64,000 nt of DNA from Streptomyces wedmorensis (lineage in GTDB: Bacteria; Actinomycetota; Actinomycetes; Streptomycetales; Streptomycetaceae). The notes beneath the pieces were generated by a model. The model saw nothing but the letters and a program-made list of their open reading frames with translations, was not told the origin of the DNA and made no database searches. Position 1 is the stretch's first letter. Each line of letters opens with the position of its first letter. Made by a program: the position numbers and the translations under genes. Location of the stretch: the NCBI RefSeq assembly GCF_000716445.1, contig NZ_JNWK01000008.1:1-64000 (forward strand), in the 5' to 3' direction. Positions 26,331 through 35,221 of the stretch are shown here, one piece after another.

Positions 26331-27596
26331 ATGAAGCTGCACATCCCTCGAACGACTCAGCGCCGCATTCTGTCCGGCGGGCTGGCCTCGGCCCTCGCCA
26401 CAGCAGTTGCCGCCGCCATGGTCGCCGTCACGTCGACGCAGGCACTTGCCATCGCGACGCCCGTTCCTCTGGGCACGACTGCCAGCTACTCCGTCCTGGC
26501 AGGCCAGGGAGTCACCAACACCGGCAACTCTGTGCTCGATCACGACCTCGGGACGCACCCGAACCCGGCCATCACCGGCTTCCCGCCCGGCCTGGTACTC
26601 GGCGCTGTGCACCCCGCAGACGCCGCGGCCGCCCAGGCCAAGAGCGATCTGATCGTGGCGTACAACAACGCGGCCGGCCAACTCACGGGCCAGGCGCCGG
26701 ACTTCCCGCTCGCCGCAGGAATCGGCGGGGGGCAGGAGCTGCTTCCCGGCGTCCACAGGGCCACATCCGGTGTCGGCCTCACCGGTGACCTGATCCTGAA
26801 CGCCGGGGGAAACCCCAACGCGGTCTGGGTGTTCCAGATTCCCGAAGCCCTGACGACGGCATCCAACAGCAGGATCCTCCTCACCAACGGTGCTTCGCCG
26901 TGCAACGTCTACTGGCAGATCGGGAGTTCGGCGACCCTCGGCACCACCTCCACCTTCGTGGGCACCATCATGGCCCTGACCTCGATCTTCGTGAACCAGG
27001 GGGCGAGCGTCGAGGGGCGGGCACTGGCCCGCAACGGCGAAGTGACGCTCAACAACAACAGGATCTTCCTCGGCGGGTGCGCCACCGGCGGTACGACGAC
27101 CGGTACGACGACCGGTACGACGACCGGCGCGACGACCGGTACGACGACCGGTACGACGACCGGCGCGACGACCGGTACGACCGGAGGGACCACCGGTACG
27201 ACGACGGGTACGACTCTGGGTCTGATCGGCGGCACCCTCATCGGCGGGCCCAGCGTCAACCTGGTGGGCGGCGGCACCTCGGGGAACATCGCGGGCAACA
27301 CCTCCGGGAACACCGTGGGCAACACCGCCGGGAACACCACTGGCGGTAACACGTCGGGCAACAGCGCTGGGAACACGACCGGCGGCTCCATCACCGGCGG
27401 GAACGTCGCCGGCGGGAACGGCGGCAAGCCGGACCACGGTGGGCCGGACCACGGCGGCAAGCCCGAGCACGGTGGGCCGGAGCACGGGCACGACGAGGGG
27501 CCCGGCAAGCCGGAGCACGGCGACCACGGCGACCACGGTGAGCAGGCTGACGGGCACTACGGCTACGCCGACAAGCCCGCGGTCCACGAGGGCTGA
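26331..27596 (+). CDS. Secreted ice-binding-like (DUF3494) protein with low-complexity tail
   Basis: Protein of 421 residues. Signal peptide to about residue 38, then a DUF3494 ice-binding-like beta-helix domain (about 45-240): SYSVLAGQGVTNTGNSVLDH, DLGTHPNPAITGFPPG, TGDLILNAGGNPNAVWVFQI, NVYWQIGSSATLGTTSTFVG and GRALARNGEVTLNNNRIFLG. The last 175 residues are repeats: (T)TGTTTGATTG, NTxGN and G(G)KPDHGG/PEHG. In non-polar actinomycetes such domains are surface adhesion modules rather than proven antifreezes. Start at the ATG giving a basic signal start (MKLHIPRTTQRR). It precedes a DUF5819/HTTM pair. Confidence 0.8.
   Translation: MKLHIPRTTQRRILSGGLASALATAVAAAMVAVTSTQALAIATPVPLGTTASYSVLAGQGVTNTGNSVLDHDLGTHPNPAITGFPPGLVLGAVHPADAAAAQAKSDLIVAYNNAAGQLTGQAPDFPLAAGIGGGQELLPGVHRATSGVGLTGDLILNAGGNPNAVWVFQIPEALTTASNSRILLTNGASPCNVYWQIGSSATLGTTSTFVGTIMALTSIFVNQGASVEGRALARNGEVTLNNNRIFLGGCATGGTTTGTTTGTTTGATTGTTTGTTTGATTGTTGGTTGTTTGTTLGLIGGTLIGGPSVNLVGGGTSGNIAGNTSGNTVGNTAGNTTGGNTSGNSAGNTTGGSITGGNVAGGNGGKPDHGGPDHGGKPEHGGPEHGHDEGPGKPEHGDHGDHGEQADGHYGYADKPAVHEG
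27089..27545 (+). repeat. Three in-frame coding repeats of the surface protein
   Basis: GGTACGACGACC 12-mers (with GGCGCGACGACC variants, 36-base super-period) run from about 27089 to 27215. GGGAACACC-type units run about 27280-27420. GGCCGGACCACGGC / AAGCCCGAGCACGGT units run about 27425-27545. All keep the frame. Confidence 0.85.
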
Positions 27597-27729
27597 GCAG
27601 CAGGCCGCATAAGACCGTTCATCAGATGACGGCGCGCGGCGGAATCCTCAGCGGTTCCGTCGTGCGCCGCCGGTGAGAGACGCAGAGACTCAGGCGCGAG
27701 CAGCGCATACGCGAAGGACAGGGTGGGCG

Positions 27730-28452
27730 GTGTCGAGCGGAATCGAAACAGCGGCCGTGCAGGAACTTCAGCAGTCCGGTTCCGATCCGGCCCCCCCGCC
27801 ACCAGAACACGACAGAGCGACCCTGCCGGACAGACGGCCCACGAGGGTCCGCGCACTGAGAGCGGGGCTGCGCACGGCCGTGGCCCTGTGTCTGGTGACC
27901 ACGCTGGTCCATGTCGTCATGGTGTTCCTTCACGTAGCCCCCTCCAACACCGTATCGAAGCGGTACAGCCCACAGGTCAACGGATGGGTGTACCCCCTTT
28001 TCGAGCAGAATTGGCGACTTTTCGCACCGGACCCCGATTCCTTCAACCGGAAGGTCCTGGTGAGAACTGCACAAACGGCCTCCGACGGATCGGTACGAGT
28101 GAGCCCCTGGTTCGACCTGGCCGCCGTGGACAATGCCGCAGTCGACCACAATGCATTTCCAAGCCACACGGCTCAGAACCTTTTGCGCCGCGCTTGGAGC
28201 TCCTATGTCGAGACGCACGGAGGAAGCGACACGGCACGTTCGGAACGGGCGGTGATGATGCAGCAGTACCTGCGCAATATCGCCGCGGACCGCTTCGCCG
28301 CCCGCCACGGTGGCGACACGTTCGACTTCGTTCAGCTTCGGGTCGTCACGATGCCCATCGCCGCTCCCGGCACCGCCGCCGGCAACCGCCCGCCGGTACC
28401 CACCGAGAACCGGCTCCTGCCCTGGTGGAAGGTGACCCCCCATGGGAATTGA
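27730..28452 (+). CDS. DUF5819 family membrane-anchored protein
   Basis: Protein of 240 residues. One membrane helix (about 45-65, RTAVALCLVTTLVHVVMVFL), then an outside domain with the family mark NGWVYPLFEQNWRLFAPDPD. The overall plan (one helix, then W..F.P.P) recalls SdpA, partner of the HTTM protein SdpB in toxin maturation of Bacillus; that likeness is my inference. GTG at 27730 is used. It overlaps the HTTM gene by 11 bases. Confidence 0.7.
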   Translation: MSSGIETAAVQELQQSGSDPAPPPPEHDRATLPDRRPTRVRALRAGLRTAVALCLVTTLVHVVMVFLHVAPSNTVSKRYSPQVNGWVYPLFEQNWRLFAPDPDSFNRKVLVRTAQTASDGSVRVSPWFDLAAVDNAAVDHNAFPSHTAQNLLRRAWSSYVETHGGSDTARSERAVMMQQYLRNIAADRFAARHGGDTFDFVQLRVVTMPIAAPGTAAGNRPPVPTENRLLPWWKVTPHGN

Positions 28453-29623
28453 GCAGCCCTCCCGGCCCTCCTCTGCGGCAGCCGCACCACAACGCCCCCA
28501 GAGTCCGGGGACTTCGCTCGTCGGTGTCGCCCGTCAGTGGCTCCTCGGCCAGGTCAGCGCTCTGTGGGCCCTCCTCACCGGCCGCCCGGTGTCCTTGTAT
28601 GCCGCCTCGGTGCTGCGCATCGGCTACGGGCTGCTCTACCTGGTCTTCCTGCTCCGCGAGTTCCCGCACCGTGGAGAGATCTGGGGACCCGAGTCCCCTT
28701 GGACGCCTGCGCTGGCGGAACAGCTCTTCGAGCAGACGGGCTGGAACAGCGTCCTGATCCTGTCCGACAGCCCCGCCTATTTCGAGTTCTGCTACGCGAT
28801 GGCCGTCGTCACGTCCGTACTGTTCATCCTGGGCTGGCGGACCCGCGTCATGTCCGTCCTCTTCGCCGTCGTGGTGATCTCGTTCCACGCGAGGTCGATC
28901 TTCATGACGGACGGGGGCGACAACCTGGTCCTGCTGATGGCCGTGTACCTCGTCCTGACCGCGTGTGGTCGGCGCTGGTCCCTGGACGCACGCCGCAACC
29001 GGCTCAAGTCGGCTCGTGCGGGCGACGTGCCGGAGCCGGTGCGGGGCTTGTACGCGCAGGAACTCCGCCACGCCCGCGTCACCTTGACCACCGTGGTGCA
29101 CAACTGCGGCGTCTTCGTCATCGCCGCACAGGTCTGCTTCCTCTACGGATCGGCGGGCCTGTACAAGGTCCAGGGTTCCACCTGGGGCGGCGGCACCGCT
29201 CTGCACTACGCGCTGAACCTCGAACTGTTCCAGCCCTGGCCCGCGCTCTCCCACCTCGTGGACGATTTCCCGATGGTGATCGCCATCACCGGCTACCTCA
29301 CGGTGCTCGTCCAGGTCGCCTTCCCGTTCGTACTCTTCGGCCGGCTCAAGTACCCCGTTCTTGCCGTGCTGCTCGGGATGCACATCGGCATCGCCGTACT
29401 CATGGGGCTGCCGCTCTTCTCCGGCGCGATGATCATCGCGGACGCCGTGTTCCTGCCCGACCGCTTCTACACCTTCCTGCCCCGACTGTGGCGCCGTGCG
29501 GCACAGCGCACCGGAATGCGGCAGGCGGCACCCGGCCGGGCCACAGGATCGGGATCCGTACCCGCACAGGGAAGACCCGAGCTACCCGCCCCGCAGGACC
29601 AGGTCGTTCCGAGTGGAGGGTAA
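28442..29623 (+). CDS. HTTM domain membrane protein (SdpB-like)
   Basis: Protein of 393 residues with about eight membrane helices. HTTM features: LRIGYGLLYLVFLLREFPHR, FILGWRTRVMSVLFAVVVIS, HARSIFMTDGGDNLVLLMAV, LYGSAGLYKVQGSTWGGGTA and HYALNLELF. The conserved Lys in YKVQG and the Trp/Gly pair are kept. HTTM proteins relate to vitamin-K carboxylase and to SdpB. It starts inside the DUF5819 gene, so the two products are made together. Confidence 0.8.
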   Translation: MGIEQPSRPSSAAAAPQRPQSPGTSLVGVARQWLLGQVSALWALLTGRPVSLYAASVLRIGYGLLYLVFLLREFPHRGEIWGPESPWTPALAEQLFEQTGWNSVLILSDSPAYFEFCYAMAVVTSVLFILGWRTRVMSVLFAVVVISFHARSIFMTDGGDNLVLLMAVYLVLTACGRRWSLDARRNRLKSARAGDVPEPVRGLYAQELRHARVTLTTVVHNCGVFVIAAQVCFLYGSAGLYKVQGSTWGGGTALHYALNLELFQPWPALSHLVDDFPMVIAITGYLTVLVQVAFPFVLFGRLKYPVLAVLLGMHIGIAVLMGLPLFSGAMIIADAVFLPDRFYTFLPRLWRRAAQRTGMRQAAPGRATGSGSVPAQGRPELPAPQDQVVPSGG

Positions 29624-29740
29624 AAGCGGTTCAGTCCACGCGACGGGCCCTGTGGCGGACCTCCCGGAGGCTGACCTCGGACGGGAGACGGTCCGGGCCT
29701 GCCGGGTCCCGTACGCGTGCGAGCGTCTCCTGGCCGAGCC

Positions 29741-29819
29741 GCCCCAGGTTCCTGACCTGGGGCTTTGTCATGGAGCGGATGACGGGAACCGAACCCGCGC
29801 CATAAGCTTGGGAATCACC
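29741..29819 (-). repeat. tRNA-Gly 3'-half scar with terminator (copy 4)
   Basis: Hairpin GCCCCAGGT / ACCTGGGGC at 29741-29763; tRNA half at 29775-29819 with the same end point (AAGCTTGGGAATCACC). One T-loop base is changed (GGTTCGGTTCCC on the minus strand). The rest of the 442-base space to 30065 holds no gene that I can support. Confidence 0.75.
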
Positions 29820-30065
29820 GTTGCCCGGTGGTCAGGGTGGCCCCTTGCTGGCCGATATGAATCGTCCGCGTTCGTCACGGTGCCGTCGGCGATTCATCAG
29901 ATGGTGCGTACTCGTGTTCATCGGACGCGCATGCCGGACGGGTGTGGCTACGGTCGTTCGCGTCGTCCCACGGGGGCGGCATCGGTCGAGTGCCGCATGC
30001 GCCAGGACCGTCCCGGCCTTCCACGCCGGTGCGGAGCGCGCCCGAGCGGCTCCCAGGGAGTGGAC

Positions 30066-30605
30066 ATGGGTTCTGTCGGTCGTAGGACCGTCGCGGTGAT
30101 GGCAGCCGCTCTGGCGTCGCTGGGGGCGGGAAGCGGTGTCGCCGCGACCGCGACCCCCTCGTCGCCCGCGCCGTGCAGCGGCGCGGAATGCCCCAGCCTC
30201 AAACCGGTCAGGCTCACGACCAGCCAGGCCACCTTGAACGTCACCCAGATGCAACTGGAGAACATCCACGCGATGGCCTCCGACGCCATCACCGGGGAGC
30301 CCATCCGGGGAGCGAAGATCGTGTTCGCCACCGTCGGCGGCCGGACGCTGGGGGCCGCCTTCACCGACTACGACGGTGTGGCCTCGATCACCGCCCCGGA
30401 GAACCTGGGTCCCGGAACCCTCCAGGAGCTGCTCGGCGGCTACGAAGCCGCGCTCGTCGGCGACGGCGTGCACGCTCCCGTCGGGGCCCACGGGGCGATC
30501 ACCGTCGGTACCGACCAGGGGCCCGGGGTGCCGGGCGCTCCCTGCTCGCTCTGCAGTGACCGCGGGCTCAAGCAGGACGTGGTCCCGGTCGACTGGAGCC
30601 GGTGA
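30066..30605 (+). CDS. Secreted protein ending in the first part of an S74 chaperone domain
   Basis: Protein of 179 residues. Signal peptide (VAVMAAALASLGAGSGVAAT), then an Ig-like/carrier domain (VTQMQLENIHAMASDAITGE, PIRGAKIVFATVGGRTLGAA, FTDYDGVASITAPENLGPGT). It closes with SDRGLKQDVVPVDWSR, which matches the start of peptidase S74 (intramolecular chaperone) domains, SDRRLKxDVRPV, whose first Ser is the self-cleavage point. The rest of that domain is encoded by the next gene. Stop TGA overlaps that gene's GTG. Confidence 0.7.
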   Translation: MGSVGRRTVAVMAAALASLGAGSGVAATATPSSPAPCSGAECPSLKPVRLTTSQATLNVTQMQLENIHAMASDAITGEPIRGAKIVFATVGGRTLGAAFTDYDGVASITAPENLGPGTLQELLGGYEAALVGDGVHAPVGAHGAITVGTDQGPGVPGAPCSLCSDRGLKQDVVPVDWSR

Positions 30606-30991
30606 CGATGCGGATCCTCGGCAGGCGGGCCCGGGCGGCCGACGACGCCGCCCCGGACCCCGCCGCGGCAGGGCCACGGGAGAGCATCGGCGTGGCCCCG
30701 GTCGGCGCGGTCAACGGCTTCGCCGTCCTGGACGCCGTGGCCGCGCTGCCGGTCAGCACCTGGCGCTACCTCTGGGAGCCCGAGGGCGTCCGTCACCTCG
30801 GGCCGATGGCCCAGGACTGGCACGCCGCTTTCGGCTTCAACCGGGACGACACCAGGATCCCCGTCGTCGACGGCCTCGGCGTGTCCTTGGTCTGCATCCA
30901 GGCGCTCCAACGCCAGGTGGAGGACCTCAGGGCCGAAGTCGCCGTGCTGCGCGAGGCCGCGGCCGGCACTCCGTCCGAGGCGGGGCGATGA
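30602..30991 (+). CDS. Second part of a split S74 intramolecular-chaperone domain
   Basis: Protein of 129 residues. After about 40 unrelated residues it reads VLDAVAALPVSTWRYLWEPE, GVRHLGPMAQDWHAAFG and LGVSLVCIQALQRQVEDLRA, the typical second half of S74 domains (L.vstWrY...HlGPmAQD...V...G.a...IqAL) with the final coiled coil. It has no export signal. Its GTG lies in the -1 frame over the TGA of the preceding gene (GTGA), so either re-initiation or a frameshift could join the halves; no slippery heptamer is visible. Confidence 0.65.
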   Translation: MTMRILGRRARAADDAAPDPAAAGPRESIGVAPVGAVNGFAVLDAVAALPVSTWRYLWEPEGVRHLGPMAQDWHAAFGFNRDDTRIPVVDGLGVSLVCIQALQRQVEDLRAEVAVLREAAAGTPSEAGR

Positions 30992-31665
30992 CGACGCAGG
31001 GTCTGTCGCCGGTGTCCACGGATGCGATCTGGCGGCTGCCGGTGACGGTCTGCCGCATCACCGGGTTCCTGGGCGAGCGGACGGCAGGCCTCCTGCTGGA
31101 GCGTGCCATCGCCTCCACCGGCGACCGGCTCGAACCCTCCCTGGTCCGGGACCGGGAGTTGGCCCCTGACCTGCGCAAGTCCCGGTCGTGCCCCGACTTC
31201 CAGGCGCCTGAGCTACTGGCGGCCATCGACGACGTCCGAGAGGCGGTCGAGCACGTCCTGGGAGTCGACTGCCGCTACACCGAGCCCAGTTACGGTCTCA
31301 ACGTGCACAACGACGGGGACTTCTACGGACCGCACCAGGACACCAGCGCCGCGTACGCCCCCCGCCGTCTGCTCACCTTCGTGTACTACCTGCACCGCAC
31401 GCCCCGGCCGTTCGGGGGCGGCGAGCTGCGCGTCTTCGACGCCGCCCTGCCGCTGCACACCGAGACGACCGGAGAGTGGCAGGAACGTACCTGGCGGGAC
31501 TGGGAGCCCGAGCACGACAGCATCGTGTTCTTCCTTCCCACCGCCTGGCACGAGGTGCGACCGGTCGTGTGCCCCGAAAGGCAGCACGAGGACAGCCGCT
31601 TCGCCGTCAACGGCTGGCTGTGCGCACCCGACCCGACGCACCGAGGGGGCGGCGCGTGCCGGTGA
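30988..31665 (+). CDS. 2-oxoglutarate/Fe(II) oxygenase (prolyl-4-hydroxylase-like)
   Basis: Protein of 225 residues. Metal and cosubstrate residues are visible: HQD in FYGPHQDTSAAYAPRRLLTF (His, Asp), the distal His in TAWHEVRPVVCP and the Arg in SRFAVNGWL. The YYLHRTPRPFGGGELRVFD stretch is typical of P4Hc-type enzymes that hydroxylate Pro or other residues in proteins. The ATG overlaps the stop of the S74 half gene (ATGA), so three genes are coupled and the secreted S74 protein is the obvious candidate substrate. Confidence 0.8.
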   Translation: MTTQGLSPVSTDAIWRLPVTVCRITGFLGERTAGLLLERAIASTGDRLEPSLVRDRELAPDLRKSRSCPDFQAPELLAAIDDVREAVEHVLGVDCRYTEPSYGLNVHNDGDFYGPHQDTSAAYAPRRLLTFVYYLHRTPRPFGGGELRVFDAALPLHTETTGEWQERTWRDWEPEHDSIVFFLPTAWHEVRPVVCPERQHEDSRFAVNGWLCAPDPTHRGGGACR

Positions 31666-31944
31666 GAAGCGGGACCCGAGCACGGTGCTCCGCGACGGAA
31701 GGCGGCGTTCCCCGAGGTGACGGATCACCGTTCACTCGGGGCGCCGCCGAGTGGACCTCACGGGAGGACCGGCCGGGGACGTCGGTTGCGCGAGACCGGT
31801 TGCCCGACGGGACGCCGTCGCCTGCTCACCGGTCCTCCGCGCGAGACGGACCCGGGACCTGGTCCCGGGCCGAGGCACCCGGGCGGAGGACGGCCTCGGG
31901 GCGACCGCCCTCCGCCTCCGGGGCTCAGTCGGTGACGGCTCGCG

Positions 31945-32622
31945 TCATCTGACGAAGTTCCGCGTCAGCTGCGAGACGTTCTCGCTGACCAGCAGCCACG
32001 CGTGCTCCACACACCCCACGTTGGTGTTGCTCGCGCCGGACAGGACCGTGCTCGAGTCCGGGTTGATCAACTCGTCGCACGTGGACCAGAAGGTCCCGTA
32101 GTTGACGGCCCCGGGCGTCTCGTCGCCGCTGTTGAGCGCGGTCAGGAAGGTGCTGCCCGTCGCCATCTCCTTGCACGACGCGAGCGCCCAGTCGCAGACC
32201 TGCGCCGCGTTCGTGCCGTGGTTCGGGCCGCCCAGGGACACCCAGTCGTCGACGTACGAAGTGCCGCCGAGGAACTTCAGGTACCAGCGCGAGCCCAGGC
32301 CGCCCATCGAGTGGGTGACGATGTCCACCTTCGCCGCGCCGGTGCGGGCGCGCAGCGCGTTGACCTGATCGCGGATCTGCGCGGCGGTCGTCTCGTTCGA
32401 CTGGAACGGGTTGTACGACATTGCGTACAGCCGGTCGGCCGGCCAGCCGGACGCCTTGAAGTCGGAGACCATCGCGTCGAAGTTCCACGCGCCGCCCTTG
32501 TATCCGTGGACGAACAGAACCGGATCGGGCACCGCCGCCTGGGCCGGGGCCGCCGGCAGCAGGATGGACGCCGCCGCGGCACAGGCCGCGGCGGCGGAGA
32601 GCGCACGGGTGAACCGTCGCAT
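31945..32622 (-). CDS. Secreted triacylglycerol lipase/esterase, alpha/beta hydrolase
   Basis: Protein of 225 residues: Sec signal peptide (ALSAAAACAAAASILLPAAP, then AQA), oxyanion loop PVLFVHGYKGGAWNFD, nucleophile THSMGGLGSRWYL and an acidic/His end (INPDSSTVL, VGCVEHAWLL). Four Cys could form two disulfides (VCDWALASC and STC...VGC). It matches the small Streptomyces/Bacillus EstA-type lipases. It diverges from a LAL regulator, an arrangement like lipA/lipR. Confidence 0.85.
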   Translation of the reverse strand: MRRFTRALSAAAACAAAASILLPAAPAQAAVPDPVLFVHGYKGGAWNFDAMVSDFKASGWPADRLYAMSYNPFQSNETTAAQIRDQVNALRARTGAAKVDIVTHSMGGLGSRWYLKFLGGTSYVDDWVSLGGPNHGTNAAQVCDWALASCKEMATGSTFLTALNSGDETPGAVNYGTFWSTCDELINPDSSTVLSGASNTNVGCVEHAWLLVSENVSQLTRNFVR

Positions 32623-32711
32623 CGGGGTTCCTCTCGCTCGTTGGGGGAGCCCCAGAGTGAGGGTGGCGCGACGCCACGGCCATCGGCTGTTTCACCGGTC
32701 TTTACACCCCG

Positions 32712-32732
32712 GTAACTTAGCTCTAGCGTTAC
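32712..32732. promoter_or_regulatory. Inverted repeat between lipase and LAL regulator
   Basis: GTAAC at 32712 and GTTAC ending at about 32732 flank TTAGCTCTAGC in the 115-base divergent space. The site is the likely binding place of the LAL protein; inferred from position. Confidence 0.5.
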
Positions 32733-32737
32733 GAGAC

Positions 32738-35029
32738 ATGCCAGTTGGGCCACGCAGCGCGGGTGCGCTGGGACAACAGTCGGGTGACTGCGCCCCCGGG
32801 CTGTCACAGGACGGCGTGAGCGTTCGCATCCGGCTCGCGGTGTACGGCGACGCGCGCGCGGCGGCCGAGTTCACCGCCGCACTCACCGCGCGTGAACGCG
32901 CCGGCCTCGACCCGCTGCCGGATCCGCTGACCCGCCGACTGCTGGCCACGGAACAGCACCGTGCCCGCCTCGCCCGGCTGCCGGCCGCCACGCGCCGACT
33001 GCTGCTGCTCGCCGCCGCCGACCAGCACCCCGTGGAGAGCCGGGCGTTCGACCGCGCGGTGGTCGCCGCCGGGCACGAGTCCACGGACCTCGAACCCGCC
33101 GAGGAGGCCGGCCTCATCCGCCCCACCGCCGCCGGTCTCGTCTTCGCCGACCCGCTGGTACGGGACGTGGTGTACGACAGCGCCGGACCCGAGGAGCGGC
33201 GCCTCGCCCACCGGTCGCTCGCGCTCGTCCTCGACCCGAGGACCGAGCCCGGCCCGTGGAACTGGCATCGCGCCTGCGCCTCCCTCGGCCCGAGCAGCCG
33301 CCTCGCCCGCGCCCTGGCCGACGCACCCGCCCCCGACCCGGCGACCGCTGCCCACCACGCGGAACGCTCCGCGCTCCTCAGCCCCGACACCGCCGTCCGC
33401 CACGCCGCCCTCGCCCGTGCCGCCCTCTACGCCTGGCACGGCGGCCGGCCCGACCGGGCACGCTGCCTCCTCGCCGCCGCGGAACGCACGGCTCCCGGCA
33501 CGGATCCCCGCGTGCGGCTGCTGCGCGGCCTGGTCACCTTGCGCTCCGGGCATGCCCCCGATGCCTACGACGACCTCGCCGAGGCGGCGACCTCGGCTTT
33601 CGCCGGCGCGCGGGGGGCGTGCCCCGTGACCGGCGCGGGGCGTTCGGCGACCGGCGGTACGCCTGCCGGCTACGCCTTCGTCGCCCCCGTGACCGCCGCG
33701 TACGCCCTCGCGTACGCCGCCGAAGTCGGCCACTACACCGGCGACCTGCACCGCTGCCACCAGGCCGCGGTCCTCGCCCGGAAGAGCCCGCCACCGTCCG
33801 CTCCCGCCGCCCGCGCCCTGCTCGCGGGACTCACCGGGATCGCCTCCGCCGTACGTGGCCGCTACGCCGAGGCCGCCGTCCGGCTCCGTGAAGCCGTGTC
33901 CCTCGCCCGGCACGGCGACGACCCCACCGTGCTGGTGCATGCGGCGCTGGCCGCGCTCTACCTCGGCGACGACGACCTCGCCCTGGCCGTGGCGCACCGG
34001 GCCGAGTCCGCCGCCCGCGCCCAGGGCGAACACGCCGTCCTGCCCCGGCTGCTGGAGTTCCGCGCGTACGCCGAGGCGTGGAACGGGCGCCTCGGCGCCG
34101 CGACGGCCACCGCGGTCGACGCGCACCGCCTCGCCCGCGAAACCGGCCAGGACAACGTCGCCTGCCACATCCTGGCCGGCCTCGCCCTGCTGGCCGCGGT
34201 CCAGGGCGACACCACCACGTGCCGGGACCGCGCCCGGCAGGCCCGGACGTACGCGGCGGAGCACGGCATCGGGCTCGCCACGGCGCTCAGCCTCTGGGCG
34301 CTCGCCTACCTCGACCTCACGCAGGGCCGCCCCGCCGAGGCCGCCTCCCAGCTGCGCACCCTGGCCCGCCTCGGCCCCGGGCACGGCCATCCGGCGATTC
34401 GGCTGCTCTCCACCCCGCACTACGTGGAGGCCGCCGTCCGCGCCGGCGAACCGGCCGCCGCGGCCGCGGCGGCCGTCGGCTACACACGCTGGGCGGACAC
34501 CGTCGCCAGCCCGGGTCATCTGGCCCTCGCGGCCCGCTGCCGGGCGCTGCTCGCCTCCGGCGGGGAGGCCCTCACCCACTACCGTGACGCCCTGGACCTG
34601 CACGACGCGGACGGCCGTCACCTCGAACGCGCGCGGACCGAGTTGCTGTACGGCATCGCCCTCCGGCGGATGCGGCGTACCGCGGAGGCGCGGGACCGGC
34701 TGCGTGCGGCGCTCCAGGCGTTCGAGCAGTTCGGGGCCCTGCCCGGCGCGCGGCACGCGGAGGCGGAGCTGCGCGCACTCGGCGATACGGCCCGGTGCGC
34801 CCGCCTCCCGGCAGCGGCGGCCCTTGGCGCGCTCACCGCGCAGCAGACCCTGATCGCCAGCATGGTGGCGGACGGAGCGACGAATCGCGAGATCGCGATC
34901 CGGATGGTTCTCAGTCCCCGCACGATCGACCACCACCTTCGCGGCATCTACGTCCGCCTCGGCATCTCGTCGCGGGTGGAACTCGCGCGCCTCGTCGACG
35001 CACAGGGCACGGCAGGCTCCTCTCGGTGA
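32738..35029 (+). CDS. LuxR-family LAL regulator lacking the N-terminal ATPase
   Basis: Protein of 763 residues. It begins inside a usual LAL: ALTARERAGLDPLPDPLTRR, LARLPAATRRLLLLAAADQH follow the place where the AAA domain ends. A long TPR-like helical region is next, then a GerE helix-turn-helix (LTAQQTLIASMVADGATNRE, VLSPRTIDHHLRGIYVRLGI). No Walker A or B is present and no ATPase fragment lies upstream in frame. The stop TGA is inside scar sequence at 35015. It probably regulates the divergent lipase, as LipR does. Confidence 0.75.
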   Translation: MPVGPRSAGALGQQSGDCAPGLSQDGVSVRIRLAVYGDARAAAEFTAALTARERAGLDPLPDPLTRRLLATEQHRARLARLPAATRRLLLLAAADQHPVESRAFDRAVVAAGHESTDLEPAEEAGLIRPTAAGLVFADPLVRDVVYDSAGPEERRLAHRSLALVLDPRTEPGPWNWHRACASLGPSSRLARALADAPAPDPATAAHHAERSALLSPDTAVRHAALARAALYAWHGGRPDRARCLLAAAERTAPGTDPRVRLLRGLVTLRSGHAPDAYDDLAEAATSAFAGARGACPVTGAGRSATGGTPAGYAFVAPVTAAYALAYAAEVGHYTGDLHRCHQAAVLARKSPPPSAPAARALLAGLTGIASAVRGRYAEAAVRLREAVSLARHGDDPTVLVHAALAALYLGDDDLALAVAHRAESAARAQGEHAVLPRLLEFRAYAEAWNGRLGAATATAVDAHRLARETGQDNVACHILAGLALLAAVQGDTTTCRDRARQARTYAAEHGIGLATALSLWALAYLDLTQGRPAEAASQLRTLARLGPGHGHPAIRLLSTPHYVEAAVRAGEPAAAAAAAVGYTRWADTVASPGHLALAARCRALLASGGEALTHYRDALDLHDADGRHLERARTELLYGIALRRMRRTAEARDRLRAALQAFEQFGALPGARHAEAELRALGDTARCARLPAAAALGALTAQQTLIASMVADGATNREIAIRMVLSPRTIDHHLRGIYVRLGISSRVELARLVDAQGTAGSSR

Positions 35030-35088
35030 TCCGGCGATACCCGTGTCGACCGCTGTTCACCGTTCCGAAGGGCACGGACGGGGCACGG
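35015..35088 (-). repeat. Integration tail scar B, joined to the LAL gene
   Basis: CGGTGATCCGGCGATACCCG, CGACCGCTGTTCACCGTTCC, AAGGGCACGGACGGGGCACG nearly equals scar A at 24.5 kb, but no tRNA half precedes it; instead the LAL coding sequence runs in and ends at the TGA of CGGTGATCC. A deletion or recombination has replaced the tRNA part. Confidence 0.65.
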
Positions 35089-35221
35089 TCGTCATTGCCG
35101 CGATCGTGCTGGGCATCATCGGCGCGGTCGCCGAAGGACTGTTCTGCCCGCTGATCGTCGGCCTCGTCGTGTTCGCCGCAGCCGATCGTCTGCGCTCGAC
35201 CTGCCCGTGCGGCAGATCAGG

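Noticed and set aside
27089..27215. CRISPR array in the 12-base repeats
   Set aside because: Repeats are contiguous without unique spacers and are in frame in a coding sequence.
26900..27508. Long frames opposite or beside the ice-binding-like gene
   Set aside because: They mirror its repeats in other frames (Pro/Val-rich or Asp/Arg-rich) and lack starts, ribosome sites and domain patterns.
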